From Acidobacteriota bacterium (GTDB lineage: Bacteria > Acidobacteriota > Terriglobia > Terriglobales > Acidobacteriaceae), in assembly GCA_003224905.1 (NCBI GenBank), contig QIAA01000170.1:1-38291 (forward strand): a DNA stretch of 38,291 nt, read 5' to 3'. Below are positions 8,216-15,456 of this stretch, one piece after another. The notes under the pieces were generated by a model. That model saw nothing but the letters and a program-made list of their open reading frames with translations. It did no database searches and was not told the origin of the DNA. Every line of letters begins with the position of its first letter. Positions within the stretch are counted from its first letter, which is position 1. The translations under genes and the position numbers were made by a program.

Positions 8216-9454
8216 ATGTCCGCTAACGGAATCGTCCAACCACGTGAATCAAACACACCGAGACAGGGAGCGCGCCGTTGGCTGTCGCGTGCGGTCGCAG
8301 TTGTCTATGGCCTGGTGATGTTCGAGGTCGTAATCATGGTCAGCCCGTTTGCGTTCTACTTCTATGCCGCTTATGGGCCGACGCTCAAATGGCTGAATTA
8401 CTCACCCGCTACCGCATGGCTTACCGGCTTTCTGCTCCCGCATGCGGTCTTCACTACCAGCCCGTTCCTGGAATTTCTTCGGTGGGACTTGGGCCGTTAC
8501 GCCTTTGGGCTGGGATTGGTGGCTTTCGTTATTCTGGCTGCCCAAGTCTATGGTTCAAAACTGTTTGGCCGAAGAATAGTCGAGTCTGGCGCCTATCGTT
8601 ACATCAGACACCCGCAGTATCTGAGCCTTGGGCTTTCCGCTTTTGGCCTCTTCACCATGTGGCCGCGCACGGTGATCTTTCTGCTACTTGTGGGAATGCT
8701 GTTTGCCTACTTCTTCCTAGCGCGCGTGGAGGAGCGACGCATGCTGGCGATTGATCCCAGCTATGCCGATTACATGCGCCATGCTGGCATGTTCCTGCCC
8801 GGCAATCCTGGGGGCCGTCTCTACCGACTGCTGTTTGGAAGCCTGCGCGACCAAAAGCTCGCGCACCGGTTGGCACTGATGATTTTGCTTGTGCTGGTTC
8901 TGCTGGCAGGGTTTGGGCTGCGTGCTTACACAGTGAGGCATATCGCTCGCACTGTCACCTTGCCCAACATGGAGGTCGTCTCCGTTTATCCCACGACATC
9001 TACGGCGATGCACCAAATTTCTTCTTTAGCACTGTCGGATCCCTCGGTTCAGCAGGCCATACGGAGGGAGGGAGACGCTATGTTTGTCGCCCATCTTCTG
9101 CCGCGCGACTATGGGATGATCGGGATGTTTGCCGATGTTGGAGACCATCACATGACCCCTGGGAATATCCGATTGTCACGTTTCACGTATCTGTGCGATT
9201 GGCTTCTGCCGTTTCTTGATTCTCACGTGCGCACCGACCTCATGGGATCAAATGGACAGGAATACCGCGTTGTCTTTTCCCGAGTGGACACTCCAGGCGG
9301 GCAACCCGTATCGCCCACCCGGCTATTGGGCCTCAGCGCGAAGATGACGCCGGTTTACATCGCGGATGTCAACGTTCCGGCTCACCGGGTGAATCGCACT
9401 ATCGACCCTCCACGCCGCAGCTTTTGGGGTGATGTCAAAATGCCAATATTTTAA
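8216..9454 (+). CDS. ICMT/PEMT-like integral membrane methyltransferase with extra C-terminal domain
   Basis: 412 aa from the ATG at 8216, which has GGAGG 7 nt upstream; the TTG at 8198 extends the ORF but lacks support. The N-terminal about 240 residues hold several membrane helices and the isoprenylcysteine carboxyl methyltransferase/phospholipid methyltransferase signature SGAYRYIRHPQYLSLGL (residues about 124-140), followed by FLARVEERRM, where the Glu pair near 172-173 is also characteristic. Such enzymes methylate a lipid or lipidated substrate using SAM at the membrane face. After one more helix (about 219-235) comes a soluble domain of about 170 aa (TLPNMEVVSVYPTTSTAMHQ to the end) that I do not recognise and that is not part of the usual 150-220 aa family. 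The gene is intact, between two decayed genes. Confidence 0.72.
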   Translation: MSANGIVQPRESNTPRQGARRWLSRAVAVVYGLVMFEVVIMVSPFAFYFYAAYGPTLKWLNYSPATAWLTGFLLPHAVFTTSPFLEFLRWDLGRYAFGLGLVAFVILAAQVYGSKLFGRRIVESGAYRYIRHPQYLSLGLSAFGLFTMWPRTVIFLLLVGMLFAYFFLARVEERRMLAIDPSYADYMRHAGMFLPGNPGGRLYRLLFGSLRDQKLAHRLALMILLVLVLLAGFGLRAYTVRHIARTVTLPNMEVVSVYPTTSTAMHQISSLALSDPSVQQAIRREGDAMFVAHLLPRDYGMIGMFADVGDHHMTPGNIRLSRFTYLCDWLLPFLDSHVRTDLMGSNGQEYRVVFSRVDTPGGQPVSPTRLLGLSAKMTPVYIADVNVPAHRVNRTIDPPRRSFWGDVKMPIF

Positions 9455-9510
9455 TCGCAGCCGACGCATGTACCCTTTCGAAGGGTGGTGACTTGTTTCG
9501 TTGACGAGAT

Positions 9511-9830
9511 CTAGAAGCGGTGTGTGTTCGTCCCCAATCCAGCAAATGACTCGCCGACCTCCTCTCCATCCGCGTTCGTAGCCTCAGTGGTTCCATCTGT
9601 AGAGTACCAGCGTGTCACCTGGAGCAAGGTATACTTCAGCAATTTCGCAACGCCAGTTTTCAAACAATCCCATCACGGTGCTGGTAGGACGCAGCCACTC
9701 CACGTTCGGTGCCTCCGAGACGTGTGCTTGCGACCGCAGATACGCCGGAGGGAGTGGGGAAGATGTCCGCAATTCGCGTAGCGGAGCTTGCGGCTTGTGT
9801 CGTATTCGTATTCTTACGTGAACGAAGGCA
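9511..9830 (-). pseudogene. SpoIIE/PP2C-type phosphatase C-terminal remnant
   Basis: The C-terminal end of a PPM/SpoIIE-type serine phosphatase (RsbU-like) scattered over three frames. Reading on the minus strand: YDTSRKLRYANCGHLP in one frame (about 9804-9755), then NVEWLRPTSTVMGLFENWRC and AEVYLAPGDTLVLY in a second (about 9705-9590), then TDGTTEATNADGEEVGESFA in a third (about 9590-9530), ending at a TAG near 9511. These blocks are the expected consecutive motifs (V/A-N-C-G-H, L-A-P-G-D, L-Y-T-D-G-x-T-E-A), so at least two indels occurred; a stop also lies upstream (FT*EYEYDTSR). The metal-binding N-terminal part is absent. This is a dead gene; the 101-aa ORF covering it is not a real protein. 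Confidence 0.8.
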
Positions 9831-9911
9831 GGAGCAGGGTAAGGTGGGAGCCTCCGATTAGGGATAGGAGAAAATTCGCCGGGAAGCAAATCAGCATCCC
9901 GGCCTCTAGAC

Positions 9912-10292
9912 TCACTTCGAGTGTGACAGCCGTTTGGAAATTAGAGTGGCGTGGAGTTCATCTTTGTCCCAGGTGCCTTTGACGATCACCCGATCACCAT
10001 CTTTGACCTGACTGGCATCAATGTCATTGACCTGCTTGCTGCCGTGCTCCTGGCTGACCCACCGAGTCGAGTTGTCGTAGTGTACCGTCCTCTCAAAATT
10101 TGAACCCGATTTGCGGACTGTTAACGTGGATTTATCCGGACTGCTCCTGACGACTTCTCCCTCCCATCGGGCTTCCTTCGCCGTCTTGTCCATCTTTTTC
10201 TCTTGAGCTGGAGTCTCCTGGGCAAACGTCGCTGTTGTAAGCGACAGGGCAATCACAGACGCGCACAACACAGCGAACAGCCTCTTGACCAT
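9912..10292 (-). CDS. small secreted DUF5666-like protein
   Basis: 126 aa starting at the ATG at 10292, preceded by AAGGAGG at a good distance (AAGGAGGTCAACATG); the longer ORF to 10433 has no comparable site. The first 23-25 residues are a clear signal peptide (MVKRLFAVLCASVIALSLTT then ATFAQE). The mature part has a short charged segment (AQEKKMDKTAKEARWEGE) and a small beta-rich domain, VVRSSPDKSTLTVRKSG ... DGDRVIVKGTWDKDELHA, which resembles the OB-like DUF5666 family: an expression of 'X modifies property Y' short beta barrel often found in exported proteins. No catalytic residues are evident. The function is unknown; a periplasmic or surface-bound binding role is only a guess. It appears monocistronic and intact in a region full of remnants. 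Confidence 0.75.
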   Translation of the reverse strand: MVKRLFAVLCASVIALSLTTATFAQETPAQEKKMDKTAKEARWEGEVVRSSPDKSTLTVRKSGSNFERTVHYDNSTRWVSQEHGSKQVNDIDASQVKDGDRVIVKGTWDKDELHATLISKRLSHSK

Positions 10293-10429
10293 GTTGACCT
10301 CCTTGAAGTCAGCTGCTTTGGTGCAGAAACAATAAACCTGGACCGCCTCAAGGGCAAGTCCTGGCAAAAACTGTTTCACGGCGCATTCAATCTTTATGGC
10401 TCCCGACCTGATTACAGGACTGACGCAAT

Positions 10430-10619
10430 TCAATACAGCACTTCACCTTCGCCCTTTTCTGAGATCAGCTTCTGAAAATACGCCACGATCTTGTCTCGTC
10501 GTGTCATCAGCGCTTTAACTTCATCCTTCGGTAGATAATGCTTAGTTTTTTCCGACAGTTCATTCCCATCCAGCGCCTTCGTCTTTTCCAGCAAATGGCG
10601 TTCGCAGCGGACTAGATGT
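10430..10619 (-). pseudogene. C-terminal fragment of an unidentified protein
   Basis: An open minus-strand frame ends at TGA (10430-10432) and reads RCERHLLEKTKALDGNELSE, KTKHYLPKDEVKALMTRRDK, IVAYFQKLISEKGEGEVLY. The charged helical pattern and clean C-terminus look like real protein, but there is no start codon and the frame's sensible sequence stops at about 10619, where an unrelated plus-strand FN3 remnant begins. I do not recognise the family. I interpret it as the 3' end of a gene cut off by a rearrangement. Confidence 0.45.
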
Positions 10620-11006
10620 GAGGCCGGTCAGAGTACCACACTGACCTTCACGTTCACTCCCCTGGCAAGCGGTACCGATGCTGCTAGCATTTACTTCGTC
10701 AGCAGTGCGTCAAATTCTCCGACCCTTGAATCTCTGACGGGTACAGGTATTCTTTCGCAGCCGCATAGAGTCGACCTTTCCTGGAACCCGAGCACATCCG
10801 CTGTTGGAGGGTACAATATTTATCGCGGTGAAGCATCCGGCGGACCTTACACCAAGATCAACTCTGCATTCAACGCAACCACGACCTACACTGACGATAA
10901 AGTTCAAGGTGGGCAGACCTACTTTTACGTGACGACAGCGGTAGACGCGAACGGAACAGAAAGTACGTATTCGAATCAAGCGCAGGCCGTTATTCCCGCG
11001 CCATAA
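10620..11006 (+). pseudogene. C-terminal fragment of a surface protein with FN3 domain
   Basis: A plus-strand frame ending at TAA (11004-11006) encodes the tail of an acidobacterial choice-of-anchor/fibronectin type III surface protein: EAGQSTTLTFTFTPLASGTD, then SSASNSPTLESLTGTG, followed by a complete FN3 module HRVDLSWNPSTSAVGGYNIY, GEASGGPYTKINSAFNATTT, QGGQTYFYVTTAVDANGTES and NQAQAVIPAP. The reading frame has no start codon upstream that belongs to it and the recognisable sequence begins abruptly at about 10620, so only the C-terminal 128 codons survive. It is back to back with the unidentified minus-strand fragment. Confidence 0.75.
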
Positions 11007-11048
11007 GCAGGTAGTTGGGCGCCTAGCGTTGCCGGGTGCTGATCTGGC

Positions 11049-11195
11049 AACATTCACAGCGCATATTTCGCGCGCTTGCACGCACGTCGCTACCATACAG
11101 ATAAAGGCAGAACATCTTCGGCAGGTAAGTTCAGAGAAATCGTCGAGGCCTATTGTGGGTTGAGTGATCCTGCACGTCGACAGCAGCATGATCTC
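11049..11195 (+). pseudogene. DnaJ J-domain remnant with HTD in place of HPD
   Basis: The frame reads NIHSAYFARLHARRYHTDKG, RTSSAGKFREIVEAYCGLSD then PARRQQHDL: helices II, III and IV of a J-domain. The invariant His-Pro-Asp that stimulates Hsp70 ATPase is His-Thr-Asp (codon ACA where CCA would give Pro). Helix I is absent and a TGA lies just upstream (about 11040). The frame continues open to 11381 with low-complexity residues that I cannot assign. A TTG at 11076 could start a 101-aa peptide, but I see no convincing Shine-Dalgarno. Most likely a truncated, dead J-domain gene. Confidence 0.65.
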
Positions 11196-11824
11196 GGCGT
11201 TTCGCGACAAACAACACGGATTCCGGACCCCCTACGTACGCCCGCTTGGTGTACACCACCTACACAGTCGCGTCTGACAATTGATGCTTCTTCGCTGATT
11301 TCATCCGACTCAAATAGTGCGACGCCAAGCAATCAGGAAAATTCACGGTCGTCTACGCCCTGCCGGGTTTTGAGCTGCTAGAAATCCGCTGTAGCGGAAA
11401 CTGTAGTGAAAACTCAGATTAAGATGGGAAAAAAGAGGCGGCGTGTTTTATCGGAGGCTTTTCCCACTCACCCCACGCCGCCCCCGCTCGCGCTGGTTTG
11501 CGCGAGAGCTTCATATAATGTGATTGCGCACGGCACCCACTCAGTTGCTTCGCGCCTAAAGCGCGAACCCCGAATCCCGCGCCAGGAGCCCTTTTACCCC
11601 AGCTTGGCCGCCAGCACGTGCCAGCTAGCCTCAATTGTGCCCGGGACCTTTAAACGCAAAATGGATGAAAATAGCCTAATTCCTGGCTTGTAAGTACCTG
11701 TGTTTACAACACGGAATTAGAGGATATTTGGGAGTCAATCTGCAAAAGTCCGCCCGGCGCACTTTCCGTTGACTGGCCCTGCGGCCTACCATTCTCATCT
11801 CGTAGCAGTGCAGAGGCCACCGTA
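11196..11824. other. gene-free stretch with several inverted repeats
   Basis: About 630 bp with no recognisable protein. It holds GGCGGCGTG (11437-11445) with CACGCCGCC (11474-11482), CTCGCGC (11487-11493) with GCGCGAG (11500-11506), TTCGCGC (11549-11555) with GCGCGAA (11561-11567), and a nested double stem at 11676-11720. The short ORFs over it look random. Confidence 0.5.
11676..11720. repeat. nested two-stem inverted repeat
   Basis: Outer arms CTAATTCC (11676-11683) and GGAATTAG (11713-11720) are a perfect 8-bp inverted repeat. Inside it TTGTAA (11688-11693) pairs with TTACAA (11704-11709) around a 10-nt loop. The whole 45-nt element can fold as one interrupted hairpin on either strand. 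Whether it is a REP-like repeat, an operator or an RNA structure cannot be told from one copy. Confidence 0.45.
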
Positions 11825-12013
11825 GTGATTGGACAGTGCCATTTCGCACTACCGTGTGATCGAGAAGCTGGGCGGTGGCGGAATGGGAGTGGTATACAAG
11901 GCCGAGGACACCGACCTTGGCCGCTTTGTAGCGCTGAGAGTTTCTTCCTGAACAGTAGCGCGAGACCCGCAGGCACTCGAACGTTTTCGGCGCGAAGCGC
12001 ACCCGATTGCTGA
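11825..12013 (+). pseudogene. Ser/Thr protein kinase N-terminal remnant
   Basis: Start of a Hanks-type kinase of the kind common in acidobacteria. GTG-ATT-GGA-CAG gives the usual Met-Ile-Gly-Gln start; after a small frameshift the next frame reads [20 protein letters not shown] and [12 protein letters not shown], i.e. the glycine-rich ATP loop. The catalytic VAxK lysine position reads Arg (VALRVSS), and a stop (TGA) follows at once; the family sequence then resumes (VARDPQALERFRREA) up to about 12000 before another TGA. No catalytic loop (HRD) or DFG follows, because the MOSC gene begins at 12149. So only the first about 60 residues remain, with a frameshift, a lost Lys and a stop. Confidence 0.8.
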
Positions 12014-12148
12014 TGTCTGACGCAGGAGCGCCCGCGAGCGGCTGCTGTTGTGCCGCTCCGGGCCCTGCAGAACCCAGGTCTTACCCGCAACTTCTCTTTC
12101 AAAAACTACGGCTGCGGGCCTTTACAATTGCCAACGGAGGTCACCAGC

Positions 12149-12940
12149 GTGAGTACCGTCGGAAAAATCGAGAGCTTGTGGCGCTATCCGGTCAAGAGTA
12201 TGCGTGGGGAACAGTTGCAGGAGGTCTTCCTCGGGTTTGCGGGCGTCTACGGGGATCGCCTCTACGCCTTTCGTGATGCGGCGGCCCCGAAAGGATTCCC
12301 CTACTTGACCGGAAGGGAACAGGAATCCATGCTGCGATATCGCCCCATTTATCGGCATCCCGAGCGCGCGTCGAAGCCCATGAATCTGGCTGAGGCAGAA
12401 GCCATGGCGCCGGGTGTGACGCCCGTGTACGGCGACGGCGACGATCTGATTGTCGATGTCGAAACACCCTCGGGCGAGCGCCTTCCCGTCGATGATCCCC
12501 GGCTAATCAGCATGCTGTGTGAAGGCATTCGGGAAAGGCATCGGCTGACCTTGGCGCGATCCGATCGGGCTATGACCGATTGCCGCCCTGTCTCCCTGTT
12601 CTCCATGCAAACAGTGCGGCAGCTCGGCGAAGAGTTCGGTATAGATATGGATAAACGTCGTTTCCGCGCGAATATCTACATCGAGCTCGAATCCGACGAT
12701 GCGTTTGGCGAGAACGAGTTGGTCGGCAGGAGATTGCGCCTAGGGAACAAGGTGGTAATCGCTGTGACGGATCGCGATCCCCGCTGCAAGATGATCACGC
12801 TTGAACCGGACACGGCGCAGCCCAATCCTGAGGTGATGCGCTGCCTCGCACGGGATCATGAGGGCAAGGCCGGTGTCTATGCTGCTGTTGTCGTCGAGGG
12901 AACGGTCCGGCCTCAGGACAAGATTACGCTGCAGGACTGA
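12149..12940 (+). CDS. stand-alone MOSC domain protein
   Basis: 263 aa from the GTG at 12149, chosen because GGAGG ends 8 nt upstream (12136-12140) and because the family starts here (VSTVGKIESLWRYPVKSMRG). The longer ORF back to 12050 runs through the end of the kinase remnant and is not credible. It has an N-terminal beta-barrel (MOSC_N, about 1-100) and a C-terminal MOSC domain (about 110-255). The conserved Cys213 in DRDPRCKMITLEPDT is the position implicated in sulfur or molybdenum-cofactor handling in MOCO sulfurase C-terminal domains and in YiiM/mARC-type proteins. It lacks a fused ferredoxin or reductase. It may be a Moco-binding or sulfur-transfer protein; the partner is not in this window. 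Confidence 0.85.
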   Translation: MSTVGKIESLWRYPVKSMRGEQLQEVFLGFAGVYGDRLYAFRDAAAPKGFPYLTGREQESMLRYRPIYRHPERASKPMNLAEAEAMAPGVTPVYGDGDDLIVDVETPSGERLPVDDPRLISMLCEGIRERHRLTLARSDRAMTDCRPVSLFSMQTVRQLGEEFGIDMDKRRFRANIYIELESDDAFGENELVGRRLRLGNKVVIAVTDRDPRCKMITLEPDTAQPNPEVMRCLARDHEGKAGVYAAVVVEGTVRPQDKITLQD

Positions 12941-13504
12941 GACGCGATTCTTGATGGTGCACCGCATTTCGATCGGCCTGCGTTGTCCCAAGAGCACGTC
13001 ATCCGCGCCGACAACTCGGGGCTCTCGAACAAACCCGCGTCGATGCCGGGCACTCGACATAGGGGGCTACACGTGTCAGGCTCTAGACCTAAAATGTACT
13101 GCCGATTGACAGCCAGTACAGAGCGTGATGAGGTTTTTCTCTACGTCCTCGCCCGAGTGGCTGCGATATTGTTGATGGTGTACAGTCAAGTTGGTGATTG
13201 AACCGCACACCTGGCAGCGCCAGCCATCTCGTCGTAGTACTCGAGTACGCAACTCGCGGTAATGCTCACCATCGAGCCTGAGCGGAGTGTGAATTGATGC
13301 TGCTGCGTGCCTGCTGTTGCGGAGATCACGGCTGAAGAAAGCAAAGTGTTCTCATCAGCGCTGACGGAGCAGCAGTCTTCGATCGAACATCTGTGCCCCT
13401 CCGGGCAGCAATTCTGTCTGGTTCCATTTGCTTCCAGTTTGACACGCCAAGCTCGGCGGTAACCTCGTCCGTCCTGTCCATCATCGAGAATCAGATGAAG
13501 CTTT
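12941..13504. other. intergenic stretch without a recognised gene
   Basis: About 560 bp after the MOSC gene. A 113-aa minus-strand ORF (13186-13527) starts inside the end of the SDR gene and is Cys-rich (RQNCCPEGHRCSIEDCC), but it has no recognisable domain, no clear ribosome binding site and odd composition. I do not support it as a gene, though translational coupling to the SDR cannot be excluded. Confidence 0.4.
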
Positions 13505-14275
13505 TCACCTGGCAGTCCACCCGCCATCGATCAGAATCGTCTCGCCCGTAATCAAGGAAGCCGCGTTAGAGGCAAGGAATACCACGGCTCCCGCAACGTC
13601 CATTGGCTCGCCAATACGGTGCAACCCAGCAATGCGTTCTATTACGTCGGAATGAAACTCAGGATTTGCCAGGCAGGTCTCCGTACCCGGTGTGTTGATG
13701 AATGTCGGAGCAATCGCGTTTACGGTGATGTTGTACTTTCCCCACTCTACTGCAAGACACTTTGTCAGGTGCGCAATCGCGGCCTTCGTCATGCAGTACA
13801 CTGACTCGGAAGGCAGGGCTACGAATCCCGCTTGGGAACTCAAGTTGATAATGCGCCCACGTTTCTGCTGGATCATCACGCGCCCCGCCGCCTGACTGGC
13901 GAAAAAGGTCCCTTTCAAATTAACGGCGACGGTCAGATCAAAGTCTTCTTCTCGGACATTCTCGGCGAGATTGTCCGGCGCGAGCCCAGCGTTGTTCACC
14001 AGGATGTCGATCCGCCCTAGGTGCTTGACCGTTTCATTTACGGCATGGAATATCTGGTCTATGCGTCGCATATCCATTTGCAACGGGATGACCCGCCGTC
14101 CCATAGCTTCAATCTGAGCAACCAGGTCTCCCCGCGCGTTGATATCTCGTAGGCCAAGTGCAATATCTGAGCCGACATTAGCCAGTGCGAGCGAAATAGC
14201 CTGGCCTAGACCGCGAGCGGCGCCAGTTACCAGCGAGACATTTCCAGTAAGGTCAAAACTAGGGAAACCATTCAT
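13505..14275 (-). CDS. short-chain dehydrogenase/reductase
   Basis: 256 aa classical SDR (NAD(P)-dependent oxidoreductase), reset to the ATG at 14275 because GGGAGG lies 6 nt upstream and the Rossmann strand begins right after it (MNGFPSFDLTGNVSLVTGAA). Landmarks are the cofactor loop TGAARGLG (17-24), NNAG (94-97), and the catalytic Ser146/147, Tyr160 and Lys164 (YCMTK). The C-terminus (TGETILIDGGW) is also standard. The family covers sugar, gluconate, inositol and 3-oxoacyl substrates, and the sequence alone does not say which; Asp79-type residues after strand 2 were not resolved. Its neighbours on the divergent side are sugar-modifying genes, so sugar or polyol oxidation is a reasonable inference. 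Confidence 0.9.
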   Translation of the reverse strand: MNGFPSFDLTGNVSLVTGAARGLGQAISLALANVGSDIALGLRDINARGDLVAQIEAMGRRVIPLQMDMRRIDQIFHAVNETVKHLGRIDILVNNAGLAPDNLAENVREEDFDLTVAVNLKGTFFASQAAGRVMIQQKRGRIINLSSQAGFVALPSESVYCMTKAAIAHLTKCLAVEWGKYNITVNAIAPTFINTPGTETCLANPEFHSDVIERIAGLHRIGEPMDVAGAVVFLASNAASLITGETILIDGGWTAR

Positions 14276-14613
14276 GTATACCTCCCGTAGTTGGCTCAGT
14301 TTCTGTTCGCGCGAAAATCGCAGTTTTTCCTGAGTGATTGGGCAACCATCCAAACGTACTGGTAATTCCTTTCTCATTTGAACTCTACACAAATCATCCA
14401 ACAATCAAAAAAGTTCGATTCACGGATAAGACTTTTGTCATAAATCTGGGCATGACGCAGCGTACGTCACTCCACTCTTCTCAAGAGTTAGGGCTGAGCA
14501 CTTTCGGAGGCGTGACGTCAGCTGGTCGGACTCGGGGTGGCGTGGATTCGAGGTTTGCGTTACCTTATCAGGCTTGGTCCAATTTGCCATTCAGCGCTAC
14601 GAGGACTGTTTCC
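14276..14613. promoter_or_regulatory. divergent promoter region of the SDR and the PIG-L operon
   Basis: About 340 bp between divergent genes. A perfect 10-bp palindrome TTCGCGCGAA sits at 14306-14315, about 30 bp from the SDR start, where an operator could act. I do not see a convincing -35/-10 pair. The plus-strand ORF across it (from 14338) is an artefact of missing stops. Confidence 0.35.
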
Positions 14614-15438
14614 ATGAAATCTGACCTCATTCTGATGGCGGTTCTCTTCATGGTTCCTGCGCAGCTCTTGTCGCAAGCGCAGCGCTTGGAGCAAATGCAG
14701 AGCAAGACGATTCTGGTGTTTACGCCACATCCAGATGACGATGTGTTCGGCGCCGGTGGCACGATCGCTCTTTTGAATCGCAACCACAATCGAGTTTACG
14801 TAGTTGTTTACACGAATGATGATAAAGGGTCCTACGATCCTGAAATGAGTTCTCAACGTCTGGCCGGAATCCGCAAGTCGGAAGAAGAGGCTTCGGAGGG
14901 CTTGCTTGGCACTGCCAAAGAAAATATTTCCTGGATGGGTTACGACGACGGCATGCTGGAGTATGCGCCACAGCCCAAGCTCACCGAAGAGGCCACCGCA
15001 ATCATCCGCCGCATTCGACCTGATGTGCTGCTTACCGTTGATCCGGGCGAGTGGTTCGAGCGCTGGCACAAGACCGATCATCGCATGGCGGCATTCAACA
15101 CTATCGACGCAGTCCGCGCCGCCGAGTTCTGGCTCTACTTTCCCAACCAAAAACTTCAGCAGGAACTGCAACCTTATAAAATCCCCGAGATGTATTTCTT
15201 TTATCCAGCGCCGCAGGAAGCAAACTATTACGTCAACATCGACAGTGTTGCCGAATTGAAGTTCGAAGCGGCGGCGAAACAGGTGAGTCAGTTCGAACCT
15301 GCGGTCAACAAGTACCGCGCAGACTGGGAGCCGGCCGATCTGGAAAAAGCCAAGAAGGAAATGCGACAGGAGCAACCTAAGAAAGATGGACACTATGTCG
15401 AGGCTTTTCGATACGCAACTGGATTCAACCAGTTCTGA
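14614..15438 (+). CDS. exported PIG-L (LmbE-like) deacetylase
   Basis: 274 aa from the ATG at 14614, where a signal peptide begins (MKSDLILMAVLFMVPAQLLS then QAQ). The 92 residues upstream in the longest ORF have no family similarity. The PIG-L zinc site is present: PHPDDD with His39, Asp41 and Asp42 and the third His in WHKTDHRMAA (His156). Enzymes of this fold remove N-acetyl groups from GlcNAc-type substrates, including GlcNAc-PI and mycothiol precursors. A long helical, charged tail (AELKFEAAAKQVSQFEP ... KKEMRQEQPKKDGHY) follows the core. It is the first gene of a plus-strand run with an aminotransferase (19 nt downstream), a mutarotase-like protein and a glycosidase, so an amino-sugar substrate is plausible. 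Confidence 0.85.
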   Translation: MKSDLILMAVLFMVPAQLLSQAQRLEQMQSKTILVFTPHPDDDVFGAGGTIALLNRNHNRVYVVVYTNDDKGSYDPEMSSQRLAGIRKSEEEASEGLLGTAKENISWMGYDDGMLEYAPQPKLTEEATAIIRRIRPDVLLTVDPGEWFERWHKTDHRMAAFNTIDAVRAAEFWLYFPNQKLQQELQPYKIPEMYFFYPAPQEANYYVNIDSVAELKFEAAAKQVSQFEPAVNKYRADWEPADLEKAKKEMRQEQPKKDGHYVEAFRYATGFNQF

Positions 15439-15456
15439 ACCTTCCAAGGAGATGAT

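Noticed and set aside
7585..8256. 223-aa minus-strand ORF near the Hsp70 remnant
   Set aside because: Second half is the wrong frame of the Hsp70 phosphate-2 region; the first half matches nothing I recognise.
9584..9889. 101-aa minus-strand ORF as a real protein
   Set aside because: It is one frame of the broken SpoIIE remnant; its first half is out-of-frame translation.
13186..13527. 113-aa Cys-rich minus-strand ORF overlapping the SDR stop
   Set aside because: No recognisable domain and no convincing ribosome binding site; kept only as a note in the intergenic entry.
14338..14613. 92-residue N-terminal extension of the PIG-L protein
   Set aside because: The signal peptide starts at the internal ATG at 14614 and the extension has no family similarity.
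14560..15447. 295-aa minus-strand ORF opposite the PIG-L gene
   Set aside because: Antisense shadow of a gene with a complete zinc site.
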